Positions 37,046 to 49,813 of a stretch of 64,000 nucleotides of DNA are shown one piece after another; the first letter of the stretch is position 1; every line of letters starts with the position of its first letter. Origin of the DNA: Aulostomus chinensis (Eukaryota > Chordata > Actinopteri > Syngnathiformes > Aulostomidae); assembly GCA_037954235.1 (NCBI GenBank), contig JBBMOA010000013.1, positions 19,866,501 to 19,930,500 on the forward strand, in the 5' to 3' direction. Below the pieces are notes generated by a model. That model was not told the DNA's origin, made no database searches, and was given only the letters and a program-made list of their open reading frames with translations. The position numbers and the translations under genes are program-made.

Positions 37046-38239
37046 GGAAGTAATTGAGGCTCTTAGAGGCGGGTCTCGTAGGGAGGAAAACAATGGTGAA
37101 GCAATTGGGGGCAGAAGACAAACTTGACAGACATTTTTCCCTCTGAGTCAGGTGGCTGAAAGCAGCCCAATAACAAGTGCAGCCTAATTTGCCCAGCAAA
37201 TGTCCTGAAGGGATTATTACAAGTACATTTATTAGTTTGATATGATGCAACCTTGTTTTCATTAATTATCATTTGTGCACTACTAATCACGAGCCATATT
37301 TTACCCGAAAGTGTCATTTTTCCGTCAAGTATTTCCTGTAGATTAACAACACCAGAGCGCTATGAAATGCCTTCCGGTATTATCCAAGTCTCTTTTATCC
37401 AGAAAATAAACTAAGATTCCTTGCGATTCTCAAATGATACTGCCAACAGTAATGACTATGTTTGAATGTATCACATGACTTCGCTGCAATATCAACAGGT
37501 ACTTGTGTACTACAGGCAGAAAAAAGTAACTACACCATGCAGGAAGCATTTAACTGCATGGTAAAGCCAAGTATAGGTGTAAGTAGGGGTAAACCTCGAG
37601 ACTCTCAATTCACTGTATAATTCATCATGTCCTTACTGCCTGCAGAACGCTGTGCACCAGCACAAAAGTAACTTGAAACGACTCCATGTTTTTACAATCA
37701 AAGTCAGCCTCCTGTGTTTTGTCTGTACAGCTGACGCCTCATTATTGTTAGATCACTTCATCCATAATGTTGTCTCCAGGAAGCAGCAGACTATTCATGT
37801 TTATGTAGCCTGAAACATAAAAATTAATATTTCAAACTTTCCTGTCTGAAAAGATAGAAGCCAGGACACAGCAGCAGCATATGAGAAAATGTGTATTCAT
37901 GCAAATAGAGGAGTTTATTTACTGCGGTTCTTTCAACAGCAGGCAGTTAATACAGAGACAGTTTTGATATGAATCTCTCTGGTGTCGAAATAGCAAGAAA
38001 TGATCCTTTATCAACTGTATCATGACAATAACAATCAGTAGTGCAAGTTCTAGATTCAATTGTCTTCAGCCTGAGAACATATCACCAGCAGCTTTTTTCT
38101 TTGAGGCTTAACTCTTTGAGAGTGGTCGTTGGGTTCACCCTGGCACGTGCACACTTCATGATTTTCTTGTCTACCCTTGTGCTCTGCACATGCTCTGACT
38201 CACATCCACACTTACAGTACTGTATGTGTGATCTGAACC
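37046..38239. other. No gene supported
   Basis: Possible further LINE decay next to 37045 is not recognisable. The remaining DNA shows no open frame with coding character. Confidence 0.5.
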
Positions 38240-38626
38240 TTGGCCCTTTTTTTTCTTCAGCATCAGCGGTCATCATGTGAAGATGATAACGGTCCAGCGG
38301 TATCTGCTGCTGTTGTTCCCTCTGCCTGTGCTTGTCCCAGTGTTGCTCATGCTAAGCTAGCACTCTCCCCTCAAGCCACATGCCAGTTGTGGGTTTGCTT
38401 GCAGAGGTTCATGATGCTGTGGGCTGGCTTTAGCATGGCAACTGGACTGACCAGCTGCATCTGCTTACCAGTGTGTTCGGGCTTGCTGGAAGAGATCACC
38501 AATGGCAAGCCCAGGCCCGATGGTGCCATGCGCCTTTGGCATCTGCAGGACCATCAAACTATCATCATCATCCTCCTGGCCAGAACCATCCACTGGGCTG
38601 TAACACAAAACTCCTGCCACACATGA
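38240..38626 (+). other. Unassigned 128-codon open frame in GC-rich block
   Basis: A plus-strand frame in GC-richer DNA is rich in A, S, C and L and has an acidic start (CEDDNGP). No motif, transmembrane pattern or splice boundary is convincing. A T24 run 250 bp downstream (38879-38902) would be a poly(A) only for a minus-strand element, so it does not support this frame as a retrocopy. It may be part of an old repeat. Confidence 0.2.
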
Positions 38627-39744
38627 TGATTGGTTGAAGGTGTGTACGGCTGAGCAGAATTAACACAGGGAGGACCGGCCATTCCTGCTCCTCCACTTTG
38701 CAGATGCTTTCACACACATCTTTTCCTCACACACAGCGGTGTGCCATCACACTCATGGGTGTTGCCAAAATCGCCCACCAGCCACTTGCTGAGGTGAGTA
38801 CAGGGTGATACTTCAATGCAGCCTGGTTAACTGACAAAGCGTCAGCCAAAGCAGAAGATCCTGGAAAATCAGAGGTTGTTTTTTTTTTTTTTTTTTTTTT
38901 TTGATGCAATTGCAAATGTTGAAGACATGGCAGCTCCCTTGGCTACAGCAAGTAGATGGTCAGCTTGTCAGTGCTGGTTTGTCAAGAGAGGCTTGATTCA
39001 AATATTGCTTCCTCTGCTCCTCATATTAACTTATCTCCAGACATAGATAATAACTTGGCTGAGTCTACTATGCTGCAGGAGTTACAACTGCTATTGCATC
39101 CTGCATCCTGCTGTTGAATTTTCCTCTCGGTGCTCCTCTCAGCACTTGGCTGTTTTGCCATCATGTCGATATTGCAGATCACAGGAGCACGAAACTTTTT
39201 AGCTGTTAAATCTTTTTTAAAACCGAAAAATTCAACTCCTCTCTTTGGTTAGGCGCTTTCACCTTTAATGGGATTTTCGTCACCTCGCAGAAGCAAAGGA
39301 AACATCTCATCTTCTCTGCTCCCCCACTAAAGTTTCACAGCTGTGCATATACGGAAGCGATGCGCTCAATAGTGTTTAGAGGACTTCGCCTATACTCAAT
39401 GAATCTGGAGATGCATATGTAAGTAACATTATTTTTGCACAAGAGACCATGAAAACACAAAGTGGAGGCGCTTGTCATCTAAAAATGACATCTTAAAGAC
39501 TGATTTGATTGAAACTTAATCACTATTTGTGTTATGATAAGTGGGAATACAGGACGTAGTTATTTCGCTGTTCAGTAACTGGGGTAAAAGGTGAACTTTG
39601 GCATCAGCGATTGCGCTTGCTATTTCCTGCTTGTGGTTAGATTTTGGTCTCTGAAGGGCTGGTATTTGGTTTAAATGCCATTTCAGTTAACATAATTTAA
39701 GAGTGTAGGAGTGTAAGCACGATCATACATTTTTTATTATGTTT
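38627..39744. other. No gene supported
   Basis: Contains the T24 run at 38879-38902. Otherwise no feature recognised. Confidence 0.5.
38879..38902 (-). repeat. T24 homopolymer
   Basis: Twenty-four consecutive T. It could be the poly(A) of an unrecognised minus-strand retroposed sequence lying to the right. Confidence 0.95.
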
Positions 39745-39758
39745 ACAACAAATGGATA

Positions 39759-39996
39759 GGAGACGGCGTGGCAGGGTGGTAGAGTGGCTGTCTAGCACCT
39801 GAAAGGTCGCTGGTTCGATTCTCACTGACTATGTTGAAGTATGAGCAAGACACTGAGCCCAAAATTGCTCTTGATGACCCAGCGACGGATCGATGACATG
39901 TCCAGGGTGAACCCCACCTCTCGTCTAATGTCAGCTGGGATAGGCTCCACCCCCACAACCCTTAACAGATAAGCGGTGTAGAAAATGGATGGATGG
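39759..39996 (+). mobile_element. Complete tRNA-derived SINE with LINE2-like tail and target-site duplication
   Basis: Perfect 14-bp copies of ACAACAAATGGATA flank the element (39745-39758 and 39997-40010). Its head has an A box (TGGCAGGGTGGTAGAGTGG) and an intact B box (GGTTCGATTCT) near 39818, the internal promoter of RNA polymerase III. The body GAGCAAGACACTGAGCCC and AATTGCTCTTGATGA is shared with the SINE at 27178-27414. The 3' part is the LINE2-like tail (ACATGTCCAGGGTGAACCCC, GGGATAGGCTCCACCCCC, AACAGATAAGCGG) followed by (ATGG)n. It needs an active LINE with the same tail to move. Confidence 0.93.
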
Positions 39997-40010
39997 ACAA
40001 CAAATGGATA

Positions 40011-40371
40011 TTGTATCCCATGAATATATACAGTAGGGGGAAAATCTGTTTCAGGAAAGGTTTTCTGATGTATTCAGCTTCAACATGTGAGATGGATAAG
40101 CTCATTAAAAGTCATACATTTTTGGCAAAACATCTTTTCTGTTGTAAATTCAATTTACAGTTTCTAGGAGACAAGAATGCTGAATAAATTGTTCCTTTTT
40201 GTTGTCAAATGTGATTATGAAAACTCTGACAGATGTAGAAGCCACAAAACCTGTCAAAGTCTTCATTTGCATGTCCTTTTTCATGACTGTGAATACATTG
40301 GATAAATCAGCTTGAAGTACATACATACTGTACATACAATGTAAAATGATACTGTGAATGACAGAATGATG

Positions 40372-40417
<46 letters not shown>

Positions 40418-43400
40418 CACGGCATGAGCACCAGAACACTTCACAGTTTTAGGCTTCACAACGACCCCAATGAAAATAACATTGTGTACATTGAATTTGA
40501 TGTTACTGTGCAAACTATAAGTACAATCAGGAAAACTTGTCTTTAATTGTATGAGGTACTTGTTTTAGTTCATTGATCATGTCCTCTAAACTGTGTTTGC
40601 GTGTGTGTTTAGGGGTCGTGTGGGTGTCACAGCATTCATAGCACCCAAAACAGTGACACCCGTGTAAAAAAAAAAAGACTTTGGAATATACTCACATAAA
40701 TCCTTTAATTCTGTCAGCCACTAATGGGGATGAACAAGGATATTTGCAACATTTGACAGAAGAGCCAAACGTGTCGAGGATGCAGCCTCGAAAAACAAAA
40801 ACGAGCAGCGTGAGCAAATGCAAATCTCCTGTTGGTTTTCCCAACTATATAAAGCCAAGCCCTTTCAAATCTCCACCCAATCTTCCATTGAACAAAAGTG
40901 GTAATCCTTTATTTATTAATAAAATCAAATTGAGCAAATGAGACCTTCGGTTTGCTGTCTTGTCTGTTATGCTGAAACTTGAATCTGTGGAATTCCTCTC
41001 AGACAAATTGAAGCCATGTCTCCATGCCTCCATGCAGGGCATTTTATGGTAGGTTTAGTAAGGAAATCTCAAAGGCTCATTAGGTGTCTTCTGGCTTTGC
41101 TTGGCAGCTAAAGGATATCTGCAATTCCTATCTGAAGTGGCAAGCTCCACTCAAATAAGACAAGAGCTATTATGAAACTAGGCTTCACAAAACTTTAAAG
41201 AGACATGGTATTCAAGGGAGGGGAATGTCTAATGTCCCTGCAGTGTTGGTGGAAAGAGATATGCATGACGATAGTGCAAGCCCTGGAGCATTGTAGCCCA
41301 TATCCAGTTAAACTGATAGGCCACATCATTACCAGGCTTCCACACAAGTGGATAGAGGGACAGGCAGGTACCAGCAACGAAGAAAAGAAAGAGTAGTGCT
41401 TGGGATCATCTCCGTGTAGCTGGCGGGGCTCAGCTGCCCACATATGCAATTCAAATGCAGAGCCTGGTATGCTGCGACAGGGTTGTCCCTGACCAGGTAC
41501 ATCTGTATCTCTTTCAGCTCAATGTGAAGGAGGTGGTGAGTGACAGCAGGTGGGGATGCAGCCCAATTAGAGCAGGGCTGTTGGAGGATGATGAATGGGG
41601 CTGGCTTAGAAAGCCTAGGAGAAACATAGGCATAGGTAGGCTCTAGATGCTCACAGCTGTCTCACTGAATGGGTATAAACATGCTGAAGGGCTCGTCTAT
41701 ACAGAATAATGCAGCCAGCCTCCACGGGCTCGAGTGTGTGTATGTGTGTTGGTCTCTTTCCACCTCTCTTTTACAGGCTCTAACAGTTATGAGCTCACCT
41801 CTATGAGCGCACCTCCTTGACTGGCATGGCCTTGAACTAAATGTAGAGAACGATGTAGCGTAACACTCGCCCCGCTGTGAGAGTTAAAAGTACCGCGCAC
41901 TGAACAGAATTTAACGTTGTGTACATGAGTGTAAAGGTTCATTGTGTGGCGTGTAAGCTCAGCGCAATGACCTGTGGCTGAAAAATGTAATCATGCAGCC
42001 ATAGCGATGTCAAGCTCCCACAATGTACTTAGGGTTAGGTTTAGTCAAGGCGGGTTTACCCACAGCAGGTATCCGCTTACACTTCAAATCCATATAAAAT
42101 TGACTATCCACAATTCCATGCAATTTTAACAGCTCTTTTTTAAGTAGTATCTAGTAATTTCTCGAAATTAGGTTTCAACATGATGAGAAGACATGAAAAT
42201 CCTATCAATGGTTTAAGAAAAAAATAAAGATAATGCTAATTGCTAAGCTGTAATGGTCTCAGGATGTAAATCAGGCACATAAATTTGTCGGTTCAGGCAC
42301 ACCTGCAGGTGAGGGAATATCATCCAAACCACTGTGAATAAGATTAGTAGAGGTTTATAATCCAATTTAATCACTGTATAAAATAGAAGGGGACTTATTG
42401 CAGGCCACCTGTCCACTGTGCCATTGCCTTAATTCCCTGGAGTTAAAAGGAAAGACACTTAGCTTCCCTCCTCCACTACAAGGTATAGTTGGTTCAACAT
42501 AGTGTTTGAGAACTAATTATATTAACGTCTTGTTTTCTATAAAAGGATATCGGTTTGTGCAGTGAGGGATGTAATGCAGCAGTAGCCGAGATAAAGAACA
42601 TCCGTTTCACCTGTAAATTCCCTCTCAGGTTACCTCACCTTGCATCACTTGGTGGATGAGCAAGCAATTGAATGAGTGAGACAATCGAAGACCAGATACA
42701 GAAGTCTAAATGAGATCAACAGCATTATTTGACTGTAGAGGAAGGAGGAGGAAGAAAGGGTGGGTGGCAAAGTGAGGAGAAAGCACATAAATGAAAGACA
42801 GACTGCATCGGGGAAGACATTATTGCACCATCTGCCACAGAAAGTAAACCTTTCATACTTCATTGTAATTGTAAATTCCATAACTTGCACAAAACAATGA
42901 AAAACCATTATCATATCATATTTAGGCAGCTTCAATTATACAGCCAATTTCATAAAGATAAAATCATGCAGGAAGGTGTGAAAGTTACACTGCCCACATT
43001 CACCAAATGGCAAAAATTACACCATGAAGGGGATGTGTAAAACCTCCAGTCCCACAGTTTTGCAACAAGACTTCAAAAACTTTCAACCTCACCAGTTTAC
43101 TATTGGTTTGATAATTACCATGAAATAATTTGATTTATTCATTTAAGTCATTTTGGAAGAAAATGAATCATTTAGCTAAAAAAGAACAATCACACATTCC
43201 TCTACACAAAAACATTTCCATATAAAAGGACATAGAAATAGCCACTACTATCCAGTGTATGATCGAATATGGCACTTAGCCAGCTAGCCAGGGCTTGTGC
43301 AGGGTTTTTCAAAGTGCACCTTCATCAGTATTTGGAGCTTACATAAAAGCATGTAACAAAGACCATGTGTCAGCAATTAAAAGGGAGAAAAAAAATAAGA

Positions 43401-44320
43401 GAGGCAATACTGTATTTAATTTTGTAACTAAAAATTCTCTTTTATCAGAACAAAGTCCTACAGTGTTTAGTTTACAGTGATGAAAACTGATTTGAACAAT
43501 TATTTGCAGCCAAAAGGATTCATCATTTTCATTATCGGAAATATGTCGGTCTTAATAAATGTTAATGCTGTGAACATTTTACTTATCTGCACGCCCTGGA
43601 ATTAGATGATATTGTTCGTTGATTTGATTGAACCTGAGGAAAATAAGATTTATAAGGCCTCTTGTTTCATTTTATTGATCCTGAGCTCAGGACACGAGTG
43701 GAGTTTCAATTCAACCTTTTACAAAAGTCAAGATTTTCACCTTGCGGAGGTGAAGGTCGGGGTCTGACAGGGATAATCCCCCCTCCACAACACTTGTGTT
43801 CCAACACTAATCACCACCTCCAGCGTAATTGACTGATCCAACTTTGGCTTGGGCTAATTTATGTGTGCAACACCAAGAAAGCTTAAAGGCAATCCTGGAT
43901 TGTCATCTGTGTGATAGATCTCTTCTCTTCCTTCCCTCTCTTGCGTGAAGTCTCATATGTATACATATCTAGATTTAACAGCCTCAGTGTTAAAATGTAG
44001 GCTCCCAGACTTTTCTGTCTATTTCTTCCACCAGCATTAGATATATGCTGCTGTTGCTGGCCATAAAGTTTTTATCATGAGCGTGCATTCCACAAATAAG
44101 GGCTATATTTAACGTAGCACATTAACACATTTATGATGAGTGGAAGTTATCTATTTTTTTGATATCAGTTCAATAACAAGTAGACAGAATGTAAAGCGCA
44201 TAGGCTGTAAACTGTTAATAGTTTGATTGTGGAAAACACTTTTTTAGCAGCGACATAGAATGCAGACAGGTCAAAGGTGCAGAGTGACTGGAGAAGTATT
44301 GTCGAGGTGGTTGAAGGGTA
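40011..44320. other. No gene supported; one microsatellite and one short inverted repeat
   Basis: Contains (TG)n at 40375-40416 and the pair GGGTGTCAC (40622-40630) / GTGACACCC (40653-40661), a 9-bp inverted repeat with a 22-bp spacer. The stretch 43730-43870 is raised as a possible conserved element. Confidence 0.5.
40375..40416. repeat. (TG)n microsatellite
   Basis: Twenty-one uninterrupted TG units. Confidence 0.98.
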
Positions 44321-45130
44321 TCACAGTGATCCAGGTGGGTCAGGGCTCAGGACTAGCTTGTTCAGACCAGTACACGACGGCTGCTGTGCGTGCCAGTGGG
44401 TGGTAGTCTTTGAGTTCTGACACCTGATAGTGCTGGCCTTGAAGTGCAGCAGAAAGACAGTCTGATTCAGGGAGGTGATAAAGATGTCTGTTAGGATGTC
44501 TAGCCAGCTGGTCCAGGCATTGAGCACTCAACCAGTAACACTGTCTCATCCTGCAGCCTTGCACAAGTTGACCTTGTGTAGCATCTTTCTCGCATTAGCA
44601 GGGAAGAGCACCTGCTCGTCCAGCAGGTGGTTCTTCACCTACTTGGTCTTGTTGCCTCAAATCTGGCGTCTAAAGTCACTGAGTGTGTCTAGTAGAAAAA
44701 GGCATTGGCGTCACAATTACGAGGTGGGTGTCTGTAATCAGTGATCGTGTAGATGCTCCACCACACATCTCTGTAGTAAGTAAAATTATCATTAACTTTC
44801 TATGTGTGGTCACGCTTTGCCAGCTTGCTGCCATGGGACACATTGTTTCTTGCTGCTCTGAACCTAATCCCATCTCCTGCTCTCAAAGCAACATCACAGG
44901 TTTTCAGCAGTTTTTGAATTTTTACTTTCACACATGGCTTCTAGTAGCATATACTGTACGGCTATGATTTTTGTTACTTCTCCAATACTTGGCTTGATGT
45001 ATTCAAAAACTGAGGGAGTGCATCTGTTAATGTCTGTGTGATTATCACTGGATGTCACCTCAATGAAGACAACTCTGATCAGTGCTCTCAAAGAGGTCCT
45101 GTACAGCTTCAAGCTCCTGCTGGCCACGCG
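44321..45130 (-). mobile_element. LINE2-type retrotransposon relic (endonuclease-polymerase linker and start of polymerase)
   Basis: Read on the minus strand from 45130 downwards, the three frames together give a broken but ordered LINE2 reading. First comes a helix region with TDINRCTPSVFEYIK and EVTKIIAV (family: EEYT-SV-SYISKC-DDVT-TKTI). Next is ALRAGDGIRFRAARNNVSHG and AKRDHT (family: AFRAGD-LR-AR-LS-GIK-AKR). Then WWSIYTITDYRHPP (family: W-GI-TITDY) and a DEQ-like region with KVNLCKAAG. Finally ILTDIFITSLNQ (family: LTDIFN-SL) lies just before the point where the copy at 36890-37045 begins. Many frameshifts and stops show a long-dead copy, and the endonuclease proper and the catalytic core are missing. 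The composition is GC-richer than the flanks, which explains the chance open frames on the other strand. Confidence 0.85.
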
Positions 45131-47666
45131 GTGACTCTTTTTTTTGTTTTTTCTGTCCTCTGCACTATTTGATATGCTGGAGTGAGCATTACTGTTGTTT
45201 TCAGAGTAGTATGATGTATCTAAATGATGTTTTTGTAAAGAAATTATGAGTTTATTACAACGTTGACTGAAATTTGTATTCCACGTATAACATCTTGCAA
45301 GTAAAGCATGATTAAACTCTTGTACGGTTAAGTCAAGAGGAGGAATTCACATTATTTATAAGGAAGAATATGTCTAAAGCATGAAAAAGGATGTGCATTG
45401 CCTAAAAAGACTGGCTTTCCTCCACCTTAAGCTGAGCAATATGATAGTGCAAAGTGTGCAACGATAGACTGTGTCCAGTGACTGGGTAGAAACACATCCA
45501 GTCTCCACAAACAGTGTGTGTTCTCGTCATATTTTATCAGCATCAGATCTGTGAGCAGACGCTTGCTTTGATATTGGGATTTAATCATTTGTCTGAGTAT
45601 TGCAGGCCGACAAAGAATAACATTGCTTCAAAGAATCAAATCATATTTACTGCTTCATCTGCTCGTTGTGACCAGTTTAGCCACAGGCCCAGCCCTTAAA
45701 CAGAGAGTACCAAAATTACATCATCTAACACTTTCAAAATTTAAACCCTGGGCACTACATTGACCTGCCAGAAAACTGTTGTTTGCAGAATTAAATGAAT
45801 TATGAAAGTTCAGAAAAACAATTTAGTCTTGCATATCCAGCTGCTGTTCTAATAAATCACTGCCACCAAAAGAACTAATTTGTGTTGTTGTACTGCGAGC
45901 ATGATTGATGAGCATGCTCTAGGTTGCTGTAAAGGAGACACAGTTCAACAATGCTGCACTATATCTGTAAAAGCTTGAAAAAAACAATCTTTAATCTCTT
46001 CAACTGGCATCCATTATTGATATTGATGTACCAGTGCCTTAACGTATGAGCAGAATTCCTCTCAAGGAAAAGATAAGAGAATTATTACTTTTTTGTGTTT
46101 GTTGTTTTTGTCCATTGCAACAGAACAAACATTTGACAAGCGCCCCACCTTGAAATCAATTGAATTTATTACAGTCGAGCTGCGCCTGTATTGCTACCCT
46201 GCTGATTCTTCACTGCTGTTGACTACAGTAAATGCTAAAGTTCTCTATTTCTCATCCCCTTTTATTTGCACAAATAAGGGCATCTGCTTTTTTTTAAAAA
46301 CTTATTACCTGCCAAAAAAAAGCTCCCCTCCAGCTGAGATCATTTACTAATGATATCGAGCATGAATAACATTAGCATAGCGTGTGCTCTTACACCTTTT
46401 TAACCATTATATATTCAATCATATTTTAGGTAGTAATTTGGCAGATGATACAATTCTTCAAGCTCCTCTATAGTCCATGATAAATTAACAGGCCACATGG
46501 GCATTGTTAAATGACAACATAAACAAATTCAAATGTATATTAAATTGCCTGCAAGCACACACACACACACACAGACTAAAACAAAAGAAAGAAACAATGC
46601 AAGACAATGTGTGGCCCAGCTGCATCTTTGAGAAGTAGCCGGCTTGACACAGGCGACATCAAATTGATATAAATATCTATGGGAAGTCTTTATCTTTTGA
46701 GTTATTGCTATAGTGGTCAAGTGTCTTTAAGGGGCAAGGCACAGCTGAGAACATGAATGTTTAACAAGACTGCTGCATAGTTCACCTAAATGCAAACCTC
46801 CACATCTGAGCTGAATTATTAACCACTGCAGGCTTGGTCCAAATTACTACTGAGATTAAATTTATGGGTCTCCACTCAGCAAAGTGTTGAGAAACAACAC
46901 AGGTTGAAATTCAAGAAATCCCTAATGGAATTGCACTTTTCTTTTACGGAACGCAAATGAAATAAGTAGGAGAAATCCACACACAGAAACTGTATATGAT
47001 GTTACGGCTGATGAAGGAGATAACAAACAAGCAACTATTTACAGAGGAAGTCAATCACGTATTTATAGATCGAGTGTGTGTACACCTGGAGTGACAACGA
47101 GCGCAAAGATAGTGTTCCCCATTTATTTTAAATGAGAGGTGGAGGTGCTGCAGGGGATGCAACGGCAGAGAAGACTCACCGACTTGTTGACAAGAGAAAA
47201 TCAAATTCAGTTCAATCTGATGCAAACGGGTAGTGATGCTGTCCGGCATTGTATTTAAGTTCACCTTTTGCACTTCCACTGTCAAAATGTCTTTCACTTC
47301 TGTTCCTATCACACTTTTGCATCTGTTGTGAGAAAAGGCAGTCTTAGCCATATTCACTGTAGAATGTGTCCCTGTACATCAGCAGGGATAAGACAAAAAA
47401 AAAAAAGCCATGGCAATAATAAGGATCTCCTGAGAGCTTCTGAACCACATTGTAGTATCTTCGCAGTGAGTATAACCATAAAAGCAAGCCTAATGTAGTT
47501 GGAATGAGCTTAGAAACTTCATACCTTGTAAAGTGCATAGTTCCAGATTATGCAATGACAATGAATATGATGGAAATTTGCCTGTAACATATCCAGAAAT
47601 ACTGCTAATAGGTCCATCTGAAATGGCCAAGAACATTCTAGAGGAACCACTTGTTTCTTTTACCTG
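45131..47666. other. No gene supported
   Basis: Contains a short (CA)n at 46556-46574. No coding or transposon signal recognised. Confidence 0.5.
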
Positions 47667-47775
47667 GCGCTCCACTAAATTTCAATAAAATCCATCACTA
47701 AGCTTCTGAGCTATTCTGCCAGCCATCAAACAAACAGACACAGACCGATGACTACATTACCTCCTTGGTAGAGGT
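47667..47775 (-). repeat. Dispersed repeat copy (ACCTCTACCAAGGAGGT family)
   Basis: On the minus strand the first 17 bases, ACCTCTACCAAGGAGGT, are identical to the start of the copy at 51831. After them come a GTCTGTGTCTGTTTGTTTG stretch and GATGGATTTTATTGAAATTT, the counterpart of the CAATTTTCACGAAACTTGG stretch in the other copy. It is divergent and probably old. Confidence 0.6.
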
Positions 47776-49805
47776 CATAATAGATACAATAATACATCTA
47801 CACATTTATAGACAATTTAAATCCATTACAATGATCTATGGTTTTGTACCTCAAGTCCCATCGGTAGCCATGGGAATAGAACTATAAAAAATACCAACAA
47901 AAAAAAATCACTCTTTGCAGCTCTTCCAAGAGAACAAGAGGCTTGCCATGCCTGCCGTGTCGCAGTTGCACTGACAAGACCCTTGCAATCTTGTGGCATT
48001 CACAGTTCCCCTGCAGCTTCTCAAGAAGCACATCAGGAGTGAGATGGAGGAGACGATGCCACACATAATGAACAGAACATATGTAATAGTTATGAAGTCC
48101 AGATTAGAACGGGTAAAGCAAGAGTTGGTCTGACTGGCAGCTGCATTGATAAACAGCTCTCTAATAAGCAGCAGATAGGAGCATCCCATCCATGACTGAC
48201 TCTGACAGCTATCCTGCTCTGCTTCAAAGCAACACAACCCTTCTCCTCACTCTAGCTCCAGGCCCCATTTTCACAAACTGCCTCAGAAAAAGGAAAAGAT
48301 GTAAACGGCAGCCATCTAAACCTCCAAACCAACCGCGACGCCCACCCACTTCTTCTAGTATATCACATATATTGTAGATTCCCTGTAGTTTGGTAACACT
48401 GGGAGTTTTACCCTTGCATGCTTTAATTGCTCGACCCGTCTGAGAAGCAGTGGTAATGAATGCAGCATGTAACCTATGTTGGACAGGAAAAGCCTGGAAA
48501 TGTGAGAGAGGCCAGTGGAGTGACTGAGAGGCCAGCGTGCTAAGAAATCAAAAAGACTGCCATGTTGTTCAAGAGCCATGCTTTACTCTGTACACTGCTG
48601 TGAGCATCTTGTAGAAAAATTTGAAATGCACTCAGTTTCCTCAAGCTCTGGGTCAAGTGAGACGTTCTAGTGGCAGCATACACAGCGCTGCACTGCTATA
48701 TTGCCATAAGGGATTGCACTACTGTAGAAGTATTCACTATAGAAGAAAATATAAATGGATGTAGTACTGTGTGTGATAGTGGATTGATGGCGTTTATGGT
48801 GAATTTTAAGGCCATTTAGTTCAGTATTTTGTTTGCAACATCTTTGTCTCCTTTTAACCACAAACTGTTCACTAAAATATGATTAAAACCTGTTTTCATT
48901 GGTTCATAATTTCCTAATTATATACATATATACACCGTAATGCAATTTAGGAGCAAGATCACTGGCTATATTATGTGTTGAGGGTAGTTATGATGTGACA
49001 GGAAAGCGATTCACATTGTTTGACACTGTGTTTTCTGGATGGACACTTAAGTGCACACCTCTGTAATTACCTGTTCCTACTTTCCCACTGACAGAAGAAA
49101 AATTCATTCTATGTAACGCCAGCCTACATCAGGTATTGCATTGGTACCAGGTGCACTTTCTATATTATTGTCATTATTAGCAAAATGTAAACACATTTAA
49201 ACTAAACACGTCAACAGACACAACAGCTCACATGCAACCACAACTGCTGACACTGGCACCATGTGGCACAACTGTCACAGCCACCATCATCTTCATTACA
49301 TATTCATGTTGAGAAAGCTTAATGGAAATAGGCAAAGACAAATGTTAAAAATGCTTCTGTTTCTGATTTAGTTTTGGCCTTATAGTGTCCATTCTAAATA
49401 GACTCTGGTTTTAAGTTTGAGGTCCCTTAGTGTCTTTGTTTCTTCTTTTTGGTTTGTTTTTTCATAGCTGAAGTCAATTCCAGCTTTATTTTGAAATCCC
49501 TCCCTCTTCCTGGGTGTTTATCTGTTTCCCGCCTTTATTGAGTACTGCACCTGTGTCTTGCAGGTTTAATACAAATACAATGAATGGGAATGAGCTTGGG
49601 AGAGAACGAGGAAACAATTTTGGCAGTTTGGTCAGCTAAATCAACTCAAGTGATCTTCGCTTTAGAATGCAGTTTAAAGAACGTGTCTGTGTATAGAAAT
49701 ATAACTAAATGAATACAGATACTGAAAGTGGACCCAGCCAGTGGCAAGCAAGAGAAGCACTCCGTACATCAAAAAAACATGCAAAAACCAACTCTGTTTG
49801 CTGTG
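47776..49805. other. No gene supported
   Basis: Two-strand overlapping open frames at 47882-48237 and 48192-48377 lack splice or domain support. Confidence 0.5.
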
Positions 49806-49813
49806 CTTTTCAA

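Noticed and set aside
38205..38235. TTACAGTACTGTATG, resembling the start of microRNA miR-101
   Set aside because: The match stops after the first 11 bases of the mature sequence and no precursor-length hairpin is visible.
39800..39835. tRNA-like A and B boxes
   Set aside because: They belong to the SINE head at 39759-39996; no complete cloverleaf is present.
44621..44636. CCAGCAGGTGGTTC, resembling a CTCF core
   Set aside because: It breaks the required GGC and lies within the LINE2 relic.
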